Shown here: positions 8,029 to 16,537 of the stretch, piece after piece
Position numbering within the stretch: position 1 is the stretch's first letter
Layout of the letters: each line of letters starts with the position of its first letter
Source of the DNA: Alphaproteobacteria bacterium
GTDB taxonomy: Bacteria > Pseudomonadota > Alphaproteobacteria > TMED109
Assembly (NCBI GenBank): GCA_022825235.1
Contig: JAJDYI010000030.1
Location: forward strand, 1-64,000
Reading direction: 5' to 3'
Length of the DNA: 64,000 nucleotides
Program-made: the position numbers and the translations under genes
The notes under the pieces: model-generated
Database searches by the model: none
Told to the model about the DNA's origin: nothing
Seen by the model: only the letters and a program-made list of their open reading frames with translations

Positions 8029-9056
8029 TGACAGATCCCTCCTCCCGGTCACTGGCAGTGCAGCTGGCGCGTGAGAACGCGCCGGCTGTACCCATGTTGC
8101 GGGACGCGCGGTTGAAGGGAAGGGGCGGGAGAGTGTCCACGACCGTGACTCTCCTCTCCGCTCGTGAGGGGAGGGAAACGGGGCAGGGGACTGGTGTTGA
8201 TCTCGTAGCTTCTCTCGACGTTGGCAGTCCTGCAGGCCTTGCCTTCATCCTCGGAGCTCGCGAAGACGACGACTCGCTCCTTTACTTGAATCTCGCTGGC
8301 AGTTTTGCTGACTACGAGGAGCATGGCCCCCACACGCTCATCGCGGGCGAGACAGGAAGCGGGAAGGGAGTCCTCACTCAAGGGCTCCTGTTGCAGATGA
8401 TCGCTTTCAACGATCCTGCTACCGCGGAGCTCATCCTCATCGATCCCAAGAAGGGTGTGGACTTCGGTTGGTTGAACGGGGCTCCGCATATGAAGCAGCC
8501 GATCGTGACCGAGGTTGATGCGGCCGCGAGTGTGTTCGCGAACCTCGTCGTGGAGATGGATGCTCGTTACCAACTCCTCGTCGACCACGGTGTACCTCAT
8601 ATCGGCGCGTACAATAGGAACGTTTCGCCGGAACAACGTCTGTCGCGCATCTTCCTCGTTCACGATGAGCTCGGCGCGTGGATGGCCCAGGAAAAGGAGT
8701 ATCAGGAGGTGGTGCTTTCTTCTGTCTCCGCGCTTGGCATGAAGGCTCGGGCGGCGGGCATCCACCTTGTTCTCATCACGCAGCGTGCCGACGCGGACGC
8801 GGTTCCGACACGACTGCGAGACAACATGGGCAACCGACTTTGCCTGAAGGTGCAGAATTCGACTGGTTCGCGCATGGTTCTCGACAGGCGCGGTGCGGAG
8901 AAGCTGCTTGGGAAAGGCCACCTCGCATGCATCCTTGCCAACCAAGCCACCCCACCAGGACAGGAGTTCTTCGTCGTCCAAGTTCCGTTCGCCGAATTCG
9001 ACGACTTGCAACGGTTGGCGGCCGCCGTGATGGCGTATTGGCGCGGACGCACTTGA
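8028..9056 (+). CDS. FtsK/SpoIIIE-type P-loop ATPase (short, solitary)
   Basis: 342 aa from GTG 8028. From residue about 85 the protein is an FtsK/SpoIIIE motor core. LIAGETGSGKG at 104-114 is Walker A. LILIDPKKGVDF matches the 'LILIDPK..e...y' strand, and RIFLVHDELG at 207-216 is Walker B with Asp213-Glu214. SALGMKARAAGIHLVLITQR is the sensor region, and RLRDNMGNRLCLKV..S...VLD..GAEKLLGKG is the standard C-terminal end. It lacks the membrane domain, linker and gamma domain of chromosomal FtsK (usually over 750 aa). It is therefore either a truncated gene or a short translocase from a conjugative, plasmid or defence module. No relaxase or type IV secretion genes lie nearby. Confidence 0.75.
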   Translation: MTDPSSRSLAVQLARENAPAVPMLRDARLKGRGGRVSTTVTLLSAREGRETGQGTGVDLVASLDVGSPAGLAFILGAREDDDSLLYLNLAGSFADYEEHGPHTLIAGETGSGKGVLTQGLLLQMIAFNDPATAELILIDPKKGVDFGWLNGAPHMKQPIVTEVDAAASVFANLVVEMDARYQLLVDHGVPHIGAYNRNVSPEQRLSRIFLVHDELGAWMAQEKEYQEVVLSSVSALGMKARAAGIHLVLITQRADADAVPTRLRDNMGNRLCLKVQNSTGSRMVLDRRGAEKLLGKGHLACILANQATPPGQEFFVVQVPFAEFDDLQRLAAAVMAYWRGRT

Positions 9057-9093
9057 TGGTGTTCGTGGCTACAGAAAAGTCCTGACAAATTTT

Positions 9094-9119
9094 GCAGATC
9101 TGTTCTTGACGCGATCTGC
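9094..9119. terminator. Hairpin downstream of the FtsK-like gene
   Basis: GCAGATC at 9094-9100 and GATCTGC at 9113-9119 form a perfect 7-bp stem with a 12-nt loop. It is flanked by TTTT on the left and AAAA on the right, 38 bp after the stop. It may act as a bidirectional terminator, though there is no downstream T-run for plus-strand transcripts. Confidence 0.35.
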
Positions 9120-9388
9120 GAAAACCGACCGAGCATGCAATGGATTGTCCCGGCGACTCGCCAAGAACGTGCTTCCCACCTGAACCGATTTTGCGATCCG
9201 AGGAGGGCGTCGCCGTGCGCTGGTGCGATCGCGGCGCTGCGGCGTTGGTGTGAGATTGCACGGGCCGGGGAGACCGGCGCAACCTCGGACAGAATTTTCT
9301 CTTGGCAGTCTGAGCCGCATCGGGTTCGCCGGAGACAAATCGGGCTGGGCCGGATCCACTATCACACGGTCGGGCTGTCACCGTATCG

Positions 9389-10474
9389 ATGGACTGGCTG
9401 GGGCAACGCCAGGCGCGGATCGAGACGGCGCGCGCCCGGCGGCACCTGCAGGCGGGGACGCTGGTGCTCTACGACGTCTCCTCGAGTTACCTCGAGGGGC
9501 GGTGCTGCCCGCTCGGGCGCCGCGGCCACTCGCGCGACGGGAAGAAGGGCAAGCTGCAGATCGTCTACGGGCTGCTGTGCAACGCTGAGGGGTGCCCGGT
9601 GGCGGTCGAGGTCTACGCCGGCAATACCGGCGACCCGGCCACGCACGCGGACCAGATCCGCAAGGTGCGCACCCGCTTCGGTCTTGAGCGCGTGGTGTTC
9701 GTCGGCGACCGGGGGATGCTGACGAGCGCGCGCATCAACGAGGAACTCCGCCCGGTCGAGGGACTGGACTGGGTCTCGGCGCTCCGCAGCAACGAGATCG
9801 CCCGTGCGCCAGCCGGCAGACTGGGGACTTTTACTTCGGCGCTATCGGGGAGTTTTCATCCGGCACTGACAATGGGCAAGCACTTCGGCTGGGAGTCTCG
9901 GACGGCAGCCGGCTGCGCTACTGGCGCGACACGGAACGGATCGACGCCGAGGCGCGCCTCGACGGCATCTACGTGATCCGCACCTCGGTGCCCGGGACGG
10001 TCCTCGACGCCGACGCCGCGGTCCGGGCCTACAAGGCGCTCGCCGCGGTCGAGCGCGCCTTCCGGTGCCTGAAGACCGTGGACCTCCACCTCCGCCCGAT
10101 CCACCACCGCCGGAGCGAACGGGTCCGCGCCCACGTCTTCCTGTGCATGCTCGCCTACTACGTCGAGTGGCACATGCGGCGCCTGGGCGCCGCTCCTGTT
10201 CGCCGAGGATGACCCCGCTGACGCCGCCCGGCGCCAGCGCTCCCCGGTCGCGAAGGCCACGCCCTCGGCTAGCTCCGACGCCAAGGCCGAGACCCGCCGC
10301 ACGCCGGAGGGCCTGCCCGTGCACCACTTCCGCGGACTGCTCGACCACCTCGCCACCCTGACCCGCAACACCGTGCAGGTGCACGGCGCCGAGCAGCCCT
10401 TCCAGCAGCTCACCGTACCCACCGACCTCCAGCGCCACGCCTTCGAACTCCTCGACGTCCGGATCGCCGTATAG
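9389..10474 (+). pseudogene. IS1634-type transposase remnant
   Basis: The visible pieces match an IS4/IS1634-type DDE transposase. VLYDVSSSYLEGR with the first catalytic Asp and GHSRDGKKGKLQIVYGLL are near 9460-9570. FVGDRGMLTSARI with the second Asp is near 9700. VERAFRCLKTVDLHLRPIHHR with the catalytic Glu and HVFLCMLAYYVEWHMRR follow at 10040-10180. The gene is broken three ways. About 120-170 N-terminal residues are missing. Roughly 100 residues in the middle are replaced by an IS21-like end (9821-9871), after which the frame changes. An extra G near 10186 shifts the frame again before the C-terminus, which ends in LLDVRIAV at 10474. It cannot make active transposase. Confidence 0.85.
9821..9871. 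mobile_element. Solo IS21-like terminus inside the transposase remnant
   Basis: CTGGGGACTTTTACTTCGG begins at 9821 and a second copy (TCGGGGAGTTTTCATCCGG) at 9845, 24 bp apart, ending in ACTGACA at 9871. Spacing and outer distance equal those of the terminus at 91-141, with about a quarter of the bases changed. It has the same orientation, so the element body should lie to the left, but transposase sequence is found there instead. Only this end remains. Confidence 0.6.
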
Positions 10475-10609
10475 TCAGAACGTGCACACCGCTTCTTCGG
10501 CTATCCTCCACGGATGCAGCCGCTTGCTGACTTCAAACCCCAGAACTTCGAGCTAGCGGGTCCAGGCTGCGTGCCAGCAGGCTCGTGTTCAGTTAATCTT
10601 GGCGCTAGA

Positions 10610-10656
10610 AGGGCACTCAGGGGAAGATTTGAACTATAACAGCCTTCAAGTGCCCT
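10610..10656. repeat. Inverted repeat 3' of the nitrilase-RT-primase operon
   Basis: AGGGCACT at 10610-10617 and AGTGCCCT at 10649-10656 are perfect 8-bp arms with a 31-nt loop. They lie 28 bp beyond the stop of the last gene of the operon. It could be a weak terminator or the end of a mobile segment; no T-run is obvious. Confidence 0.35.
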
Positions 10657-10683
10657 CACGATGAGTGCATTAATGAGTAGAAG

Positions 10684-11592
10684 CTATATCTTGACGACCC
10701 CACGATCAAGCGAAACGAGATTGGAGAAACCCGGTGGTAGGCTCTTGAACTGATCATTACTGCCGTTCTGTTGATGATGGAGAAGGCTTCTAAGTGGTAA
10801 TTCGATGAGTTGGGCGTTGGGCAGGTTCTGGCCTGAGTGCCGATAAACTGTGCGTTTGTAGGGTTTACGAAACGGGCTTACTGCATGGGAACCGCCGAAT
10901 TGCCCGCAATTGCATACGACTACATTACAGAATAGCATGCGACCGAGAGCTTCGGACAAATGGTCAAAAGAATTTGTGTCGCGGTTATAGGCGAGCACAA
11001 ACAAAGTTTGAATCCTGTTTCTATACATAACAATCCGATCCAGGTCCATGAAGTCATAACATAATGCAACAGCGAATTTTCCTAAGCACTCGCTTTCAAA
11101 TACCCAGACGGTGGGATTCGAGACAAAATTTACTCTCGATGCACTTATGCTGAGCAGTTTCCTTTTTTCGCCTGGTGCTGGATAGGTTTTACCGAGTCGT
11201 CGGATCTCAGTCCGAAGGGCTATTTTTTGTCCCCCTAGAATGCGGGGGACGATTACAACGGCCTCATTCGATACAGCTGGGTGCGGCTGGGCCGGTTCTA
11301 TTCGGTAGTCGAGGCCGGCAACAATTATGGCCTCTAAGTCTTCTGACGCACGTGCGACCTGCCTTTCGAATCCGATTGGAACTGACAGCTCAGGAAAAAG
11401 AATTATGTCCGGTTTACGGTCCAAGCCCTTTAAGGATGCGAGATAGTGTCGAATTTCCCTCTTCGCACGGCGCTCTTCATGGGAAGAGATTTGCACGCTT
11501 TGTTGCCAATTGCCTGATACATTATCAACCCATGCAGCATCGTCGTGAAGCGAAGTTTGGATGACGCCCACTCGCAACGTGTCATTCGTCAT
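10684..11592 (-). CDS. Nitrilase-superfamily protein of RT defence operon
   Basis: 302 aa. ATG 11592 is preferred over an in-frame ATG at 11610 because AAGGGG lies 6 nt upstream. The start overlaps the last 11 bases of the reverse transcriptase gene. It has a carbon-nitrogen hydrolase fold with the Glu-Lys-Cys triad plausibly intact: Glu68 in IILFPELS, Lys135 or Lys143 in GKTYPAPGEKRK, and Cys178 in ALCYDFMD. The family's CNCGQFGGS-like strand follows near 228. Nitrilase-fold domains are known partners of class 1 UG/Abi reverse transcriptases; in DRT type 1 (UG1) the domain is fused to the RT C-terminus. Here it is a separate gene. Its substrate is unknown. AT-rich and transcribed last in the operon. 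Confidence 0.85.
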   Translation of the reverse strand: MTNDTLRVGVIQTSLHDDAAWVDNVSGNWQQSVQISSHEERRAKREIRHYLASLKGLDRKPDIILFPELSVPIGFERQVARASEDLEAIIVAGLDYRIEPAQPHPAVSNEAVVIVPRILGGQKIALRTEIRRLGKTYPAPGEKRKLLSISASRVNFVSNPTVWVFESECLGKFAVALCYDFMDLDRIVMYRNRIQTLFVLAYNRDTNSFDHLSEALGRMLFCNVVVCNCGQFGGSHAVSPFRKPYKRTVYRHSGQNLPNAQLIELPLRSLLHHQQNGSNDQFKSLPPGFSNLVSLDRGVVKI

Positions 11593-14500
11593 CGGCGTCC
11601 CCTTCTTCATCTTCTCTAGTACCTGCCGCGAAGTCGGTCAGGCGAAATGGGATAAGCTGGCGAGGTTGGTTCATGGAAACGGCGAGTTGGTTTGCCACAA
11701 GGACCTGTTGCGCACTTGCAATTGCGTTTAGAAGTTCATTAGGTCCCATCAACAAGGGGGTATCAAAATCTGCGTCATTTGGCGCTTGCCCGTCAATCCA
11801 GCCAAAAAGGCTCGGATTTCGGGTGATTGACCGCGTCTCCGCTCGACGGGTACCTAGGCAGCCCTCGACAATTTGAAGGGTGAGTGAGGAGATCGCAAGC
11901 GATCGGATCCAACGTGTTTGGGGTAAAGGAAATACCTGTTCATTTCCGCGGATATTCCAGATCCTTGGCGCTTTGTGATTCAGTCGCAACTGATCAAGCA
12001 ATAGGCGCCCAACGCCCGTCAACCGCCGTTCCCATTCGTTCAATTTTCGTCCGCCTTGCGTATGGGCAAAATAGCGGTAGTCCTTAACAGAGGTTGCGGA
12101 AGGTCGAAGTGTGATTTGCGCGCTTGAATTCGGATTCGCAAAATGCCGCCATTCTTCCCAGCTTACTCTGGCCCGCTCACGATCGCTCGGAAACGCCGAT
12201 CTCCACTCATTTGGTACTAGGACATTGTTGGGGTGGAGAAGATCCAAGCGAGTTTGATGAACACTCAACTCATTCACAATCGGCGACACTAGCTGGCGCA
12301 CGATTTCTAGTGCGGTCCATTCACTGCGTCTGGGATCGAAGGGACTAAGCTCTTGAGATAGAAACCTAGTCCATTCTGTAAGCGTTATCCAGCCATCGTT
12401 TGGAGGGTGGAGCGATCTGGCGGCACGAGTAAACGCTTTCTTTTTGGATGCAAAAGCGGTGGCAACGCGTTCCTCGTTTCCGACGATCATTTCGCGTATC
12501 CAACCGGAATCGGTTTCCGGTAAAGGAGCGTTGGTGTCCAGCAGCCGGTGCCAGCCCCCCTCGGACAGGAACTCCGGGTAGCGACGCGAAGCTCTGATAT
12601 CGGTGACTCTTGGTGATGACAAGAGCAAACCGAACCGCTTCCAAGAAGCAGTCGGACGGTCATCAACGCTTAAGGCAGACTCGGTCAGGTGCGCCCAAAC
12701 ACCTGGCCGTAGGCCAGTTTCGCGCTCCCACGCCTCGGCGGAATCACTAAATGAGACGCTTACAAATTGGCTAGCTAGTCGTGCTAAGCGCTTCGCGAGG
12801 TCACCATTTGTGTGCGTGTGACGAACAACCTCCGCAATTGCTAGCAATGCAACACCAAACTCAGTTCGGCTGAGGTTATGAAACCAAGCTAAGTTCTCCT
12901 GTCGATCTAGAAACGCTCCGGGATCGATACGGCAGACATCTTCAAGATGACGCAGCACGGCTTCCCGATCCGACCGAAGCGCATTTTCCGAAGTCCAAGT
13001 TCTGGTCGCAAGGAGCACACCTCGAGCAAGGACTTGGAGTGATAAACCCCCATAATAGTCGGCCCATACAGTGTAGCCTCTCGCCCGGGTCTCTTTTATC
13101 CATTCTGCGATTTCACTTAGTCCTCCATAGCCAGTTATTCGACAATATTCGTGGATTCTGTAAAATAAACGCGGTTTTCCTGGGTATTCGCGAGATGCCT
13201 GAAGCAATAAGCTGAAGCAGTGGCGTAACTGCCGATCTTCGTCACGTTTCTGTGCCTCTTCCAATAACGCCAGCTTCTTGTTTGTCTCTTCGATAGCAGA
13301 CATGTGTTCGGCAGTATCTTTTGGCGAGGTAGTTTCAGGGTCGCGAGCCCGTGCCTTGAGATCTTGCAGAGATCGTGCGGTCTCTACGAGACCGTCAGCC
13401 TCTCGAACGAGGATGGGCGCTAATGTGGCAATTCGCCCTGCCGCAAATGCAGCGCGTGTATCAGGCCGGATTTCATGCTCGGGGATATTTGCCAATAACA
13501 GCCATTCTAGGAGCTTTAGACGCTCCTCTAAGTCCTCATCATCCAACGTGTTAACATTTGCTGCGGCTATTGCTGATATTTGCCCAAGCGTCTTAGTGAG
13601 AAGTGCGGTAGGATTTGCGCCGTCAAGCGCTGTGTGCTGAATGGCTGCCTCTCTGGCCTTTCTTTCGCGCTCCTCTTTTTTTTGTGACGACCGGGCCGTT
13701 GTGACCGCAGAGTCCGCAGAGCGCATGCTGACCCAATCGCCCAGGCTAACGGGATCATACTTGTCTGGATTTACATCGACGCCTGTATCACAATCTTGCA
13801 GCAGGTTACGATAGAACTCAAGCCATCCACAGAGTTCATCGAAGTCGTAAGAAAGAACTAAGTGATCATCGACGAACCGAAAGTGCGCGAGAGAACGCTT
13901 CCGAATAACTCGCTGGTTGACCGCTTCATCAACTCGAAGCATGGCAGCATTTGCCAGGAAACCTGCCACAAACAATCCAGTGGGAATGCCTCCTACTAGC
14001 CGTCGGCCAAAACTGGGTTCTACATTTTTTAAAGTATTTTGCGGCATTTTAGTGTCATCGAGACGGAATCTCAGCATTCCAGAAAGTAATGTTCGCAGCC
14101 GATCGTCGCTGCCGACTGCAGTGGTCAGCCCGTCAAAGACTGCATTTGTCTTTAGGTTTGGATAAAACTGTTTCAGATCAAACGAAGCATGATAGATTCT
14201 GGTTGTTGGCGTTTGTTCGGGCTTGGGCAACCAGAACCCGTCGTATAAGTAACGCAAGCCTTCTTTCTTTGCTGAAATTGCCGCTAACCTATCGGCTTGG
14301 TCTAGATGTTCTAGTTCGGGCGGCAAGGCTCGTGCCATCGCTCGGGCGGTCAATGCCACATGTCGTCGAAACAATGGCCAACTATGTTGAAACTTGCGAT
14401 AGAGGTGGCCGCTCGCATGCCTGTATGGCCCGATCTCTAAGACCGATTTTCGGTCTTCTCCGTGCTCATACCAAGCGGGACGGTATATACGATTACCGTA

Positions 14501-14839
14501 GCTCCACGGAGGCATCTGCTGGTCCAATTCGGGCCCAAGCGCATTAGCGACAGCGATCCATGCAACTTGATCCTCAACTGCAACATGATAGTATTGGCGG
14601 TCTACCGCAACGTCGTTTTCGATCTTTTTGGGGCGTGGTAAAGGACGCAGTTTTTTCGTATGCCAAACGCCTTTTTCGAACCGCTTGTGAATAGCAATTA
14701 AACGCTCTTCGAGATTAATTTCAAATTCAGAGAGTTCGGCACTATTGACGTAGCCATCAAGCGTAGAATAGATCTTCTTTGCCTTTTTCCAGGCATAGTT
14801 AAGGTTTTCTGGCACCAAGAGGCGATCATGGATACTCAT
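11582..14839 (-). CDS. UG/Abi-type reverse transcriptase (DRT-like, UG1/UG5-like class)
   Basis: 1085 aa. The RT core occupies residues about 60-345. Motif A is SFDLKQFYPNL with Asp221, motif B is GGIPTGLFVAGFLANA at 283-298, and motif C is FRFVDDHLVLSY with Asp324/Asp325, so the catalytic triad is complete. RPLPRPKK near 65-72 and PWSYGNRIYRPAW at 111-123 are early palm/finger elements seen in UG/Abi enzymes. There is no maturase X or thumb domain and no HNH. The remaining 740 residues are helix-rich, with a coiled-coil-like stretch at about 505-545, consistent with the alpha-helical repeat domain of the UG/Abi group. These RTs give phage resistance by making DNA, often without a conventional template. 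It starts 2 nt after the primase-like gene stop and overlaps the nitrilase gene. AT-rich against its surroundings, so likely acquired. Confidence 0.88.
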   Translation of the reverse strand: MSIHDRLLVPENLNYAWKKAKKIYSTLDGYVNSAELSEFEINLEERLIAIHKRFEKGVWHTKKLRPLPRPKKIENDVAVDRQYYHVAVEDQVAWIAVANALGPELDQQMPPWSYGNRIYRPAWYEHGEDRKSVLEIGPYRHASGHLYRKFQHSWPLFRRHVALTARAMARALPPELEHLDQADRLAAISAKKEGLRYLYDGFWLPKPEQTPTTRIYHASFDLKQFYPNLKTNAVFDGLTTAVGSDDRLRTLLSGMLRFRLDDTKMPQNTLKNVEPSFGRRLVGGIPTGLFVAGFLANAAMLRVDEAVNQRVIRKRSLAHFRFVDDHLVLSYDFDELCGWLEFYRNLLQDCDTGVDVNPDKYDPVSLGDWVSMRSADSAVTTARSSQKKEERERKAREAAIQHTALDGANPTALLTKTLGQISAIAAANVNTLDDEDLEERLKLLEWLLLANIPEHEIRPDTRAAFAAGRIATLAPILVREADGLVETARSLQDLKARARDPETTSPKDTAEHMSAIEETNKKLALLEEAQKRDEDRQLRHCFSLLLQASREYPGKPRLFYRIHEYCRITGYGGLSEIAEWIKETRARGYTVWADYYGGLSLQVLARGVLLATRTWTSENALRSDREAVLRHLEDVCRIDPGAFLDRQENLAWFHNLSRTEFGVALLAIAEVVRHTHTNGDLAKRLARLASQFVSVSFSDSAEAWERETGLRPGVWAHLTESALSVDDRPTASWKRFGLLLSSPRVTDIRASRRYPEFLSEGGWHRLLDTNAPLPETDSGWIREMIVGNEERVATAFASKKKAFTRAARSLHPPNDGWITLTEWTRFLSQELSPFDPRRSEWTALEIVRQLVSPIVNELSVHQTRLDLLHPNNVLVPNEWRSAFPSDRERARVSWEEWRHFANPNSSAQITLRPSATSVKDYRYFAHTQGGRKLNEWERRLTGVGRLLLDQLRLNHKAPRIWNIRGNEQVFPLPQTRWIRSLAISSLTLQIVEGCLGTRRAETRSITRNPSLFGWIDGQAPNDADFDTPLLMGPNELLNAIASAQQVLVANQLAVSMNQPRQLIPFRLTDFAAGTREDEEGDADDE

Positions 14840-14841
14840 GC

Positions 14842-15894
14842 TTATGCTTTCATTATCATCAAATATTCGTTAACATCGTTTATGTTGGGATTTGGGCGGC
14901 GCTTGCGGGTCGACGGAATACCGAACATCCGCAATTCATTCTGAAGGTCACCAGCACGTGCTTCTCCTTGAGGGTCCCAATCCAGGAGAATTACAACCTG
15001 CTTGTCATCTAGTCGTCGAATCTGCTCTTGCTTTAACTGCATATTGATACCCAACAACCCAATGGCGTTATACCCAAGTTCAACTGCCGATAGCGTATCC
15101 ATTGCGCCCTCGCATATGGCAAAGGGTGCGTTGCTAGTTTTGAGCAGTGCATTGAAATTGTATATGCGCCGCTCACGGTGATTGAGGTTGCGCCATGTTC
15201 TGTGAGTCTGAGAGTCGTTTGGCGACCGAGATTGAAAGTACATAATTTGATCATATTCGAGAAAAGGAAACAAGAGGCTGTCCGGAGCGAAGAGAGATCG
15301 CCAATTGTTGTTGGTTGACAATTTCGTGAGCAATCCTCCGCGCTCAATTCGCTGGTAGCCATAGTTCTGGATCAGATCTCCGAGGAAGTGTACACGGTTC
15401 GGAAGCTGCCCGATGCGGAATTTCGAAATGACTTCCTTCGAGAGACCTCGCCGTAGTAAGTAATCCATTCCACTTGCCTGCAAGGGGGCGTGCCGGAGAA
15501 AGGCTTCGTATAGTTCGCAATCTGGCGGAGATTCCACGGCTTCGTCTTTGGCAGCTGAAGCGGGGTTGGTGGACGGACGAGAAGGTGTAAGTGCTCGGGT
15601 CTGGCGCAATGACGTTGCGCCTAGTCCCCCACGAGCCACGAGCCAGCGTTTCGCCTCCAGAAAGTCGGTGCCATGATAGGTCTTTACGAAGTCAATTGGT
15701 CCGCCTGATCGGCGGCATCCGTAGCAAACCCAACGAATACCCGACTTTCGAACCTCAAAGGATGGTGTCCTGTCATCGTGATCAGGGAAAGGACATCGAA
15801 TCATCCCATGTAGCGGAAGCCTCAGCCCCAATAGATTTCCAACGGCTTGAAGGGGCATCCGATTGAGAGTTGCTGTGTCTTCTCGAAACCCCAT
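14842..15894 (-). CDS. CHC2 zinc-finger / TOPRIM primase-like protein
   Basis: 350 aa and DnaG-like in layout. A zinc finger sits at residues 34-60 (Cys34, His39, Cys57, Cys60, in CPFPDHDDRTPSFEV..WVCYGC), the CHC2 fold that recognises DNA in primases. A linker follows, then a helical region resembling the DnaG N-terminal RNA-polymerase domain (YLLRRGLSKEVISKFRIG, LLFPFLEYDQIMYFQSRS). A TOPRIM domain comes last, with Glu262 (ICEGAMD) and Asp305/Asp307 (LLDWDPQG) as the metal site and NINDVNEYL as the primase end motif. It is much shorter than housekeeping DnaG (about 600 aa) and lacks the helicase-binding C-terminus. First gene of the operon, 2 nt before the RT. An attractive inference is that it makes primers for, or hands substrates to, the RT. 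Confidence 0.85.
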   Translation of the reverse strand: MGFREDTATLNRMPLQAVGNLLGLRLPLHGMIRCPFPDHDDRTPSFEVRKSGIRWVCYGCRRSGGPIDFVKTYHGTDFLEAKRWLVARGGLGATSLRQTRALTPSRPSTNPASAAKDEAVESPPDCELYEAFLRHAPLQASGMDYLLRRGLSKEVISKFRIGQLPNRVHFLGDLIQNYGYQRIERGGLLTKLSTNNNWRSLFAPDSLLFPFLEYDQIMYFQSRSPNDSQTHRTWRNLNHRERRIYNFNALLKTSNAPFAICEGAMDTLSAVELGYNAIGLLGINMQLKQEQIRRLDDKQVVILLDWDPQGEARAGDLQNELRMFGIPSTRKRRPNPNINDVNEYLMIMKA

Positions 15895-15904
15895 TGTTTC
15901 AGTT

Positions 15905-15928
15905 ACCTGCCATGGCAGTCGACAGGTT
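15905..15928. promoter_or_regulatory. Nested palindrome just upstream of the primase-like gene
   Basis: CTGCCATGGCAG at 15907-15918 is a perfect 12-bp palindrome, inside a wider pair ACCTG/CAGGT (15905-15909 and 15924-15928). It begins 11 bp before the start codon of the defence operon, in the 5' leader, so it could be an operator or a translational hairpin. Confidence 0.4.
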
Positions 15929-16298
15929 AGCCCGCATGAACAGGTCTGAACGCCACCCGCCTATGATCGGAGCAAACTACAGAAGTAATTGTCCTGATGA
16001 CACAGATTTCAAATACTATCCATTCACAAGGCCGGCTGGAACAGGTGCGCTCCTCGGGGGAAAACGATAGCGGCTGGTAGCCAAAACGGACCGGAGACGG
16101 AAGTCCGACGCCATGCTTCTCCCCTATATGCCGCGCGAAGGCTTCGGAGGGCTTCAGACGACGCTCGGTCATGGTGTGCTTCTCGTGGATCAGGCGGCGG
16201 ACCAACTCTTCCAACGACATGCCGATCTGGCGCGCTTTGCGTCGGAGCCGGGACTTGTCGCCGGGATCGATGTCGCGGACGGTGATGCTGGTACTCAT
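15927..16298 (-). pseudogene. FitA-like ribbon-helix-helix antitoxin, 3' end altered, toxin missing
   Basis: From ATG 16298 the protein reads as a plasmid-stability/FitA-type antitoxin. An RHH domain is seen in SITVRDIDPGDKSRLRRKAR and MSLEELVRRLI, then the typical tail (FARHIGEKHGVGLP.., FGYQPLSFSPEE) that blocks a VapC/PIN toxin. About residue 84 the family normally stops and a PIN toxin gene follows. Here the frame runs on into unrelated AT-rich sequence to 15927 and no toxin is present. The change occurs near 16030-16050, exactly where the RT island begins, so the island or a deletion has probably removed the toxin. An extended orphan antitoxin may still be made. Confidence 0.65.
15984..16012 (-). 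promoter_or_regulatory. Candidate promoter of the primase-RT-nitrilase operon
   Basis: Read on the minus strand: TTGAAA (16012-16007), 17-nt spacer, ATTACT (15989-15984). The -35 is good and the -10 poor. It lies 90 bp upstream of the primase-like start and in AT-rich DNA. By-eye call only. Confidence 0.25.
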
Positions 16299-16537
16299 GA
16301 CTGCGGGTTCAGTTCGGACGACATTCTGCTCACGGAACCATTGTGCGAGCAAGTTGCGACAGCATGAAACCTAGGCCAAGAGTCGGCGACTGCCGTACTT
16401 GACCGTGGGCGTGGTGCCCACGCAGTGTAAGGGCGGCTCAGACAATCGCTCCGGGACCGCGACTGCTTCCCGTATTCCAGCCGGGTGACGGGCGCCCTAC
16501 CTGTGGAATCCGCCACCTAGATCAAGGAGCTCCTGCT

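Noticed and set aside
9135-9722. 195-codon plus-strand frame overlapping the transposase remnant
   Set aside because: It is out of frame with the recognisable transposase motifs and is Arg/Thr-rich.
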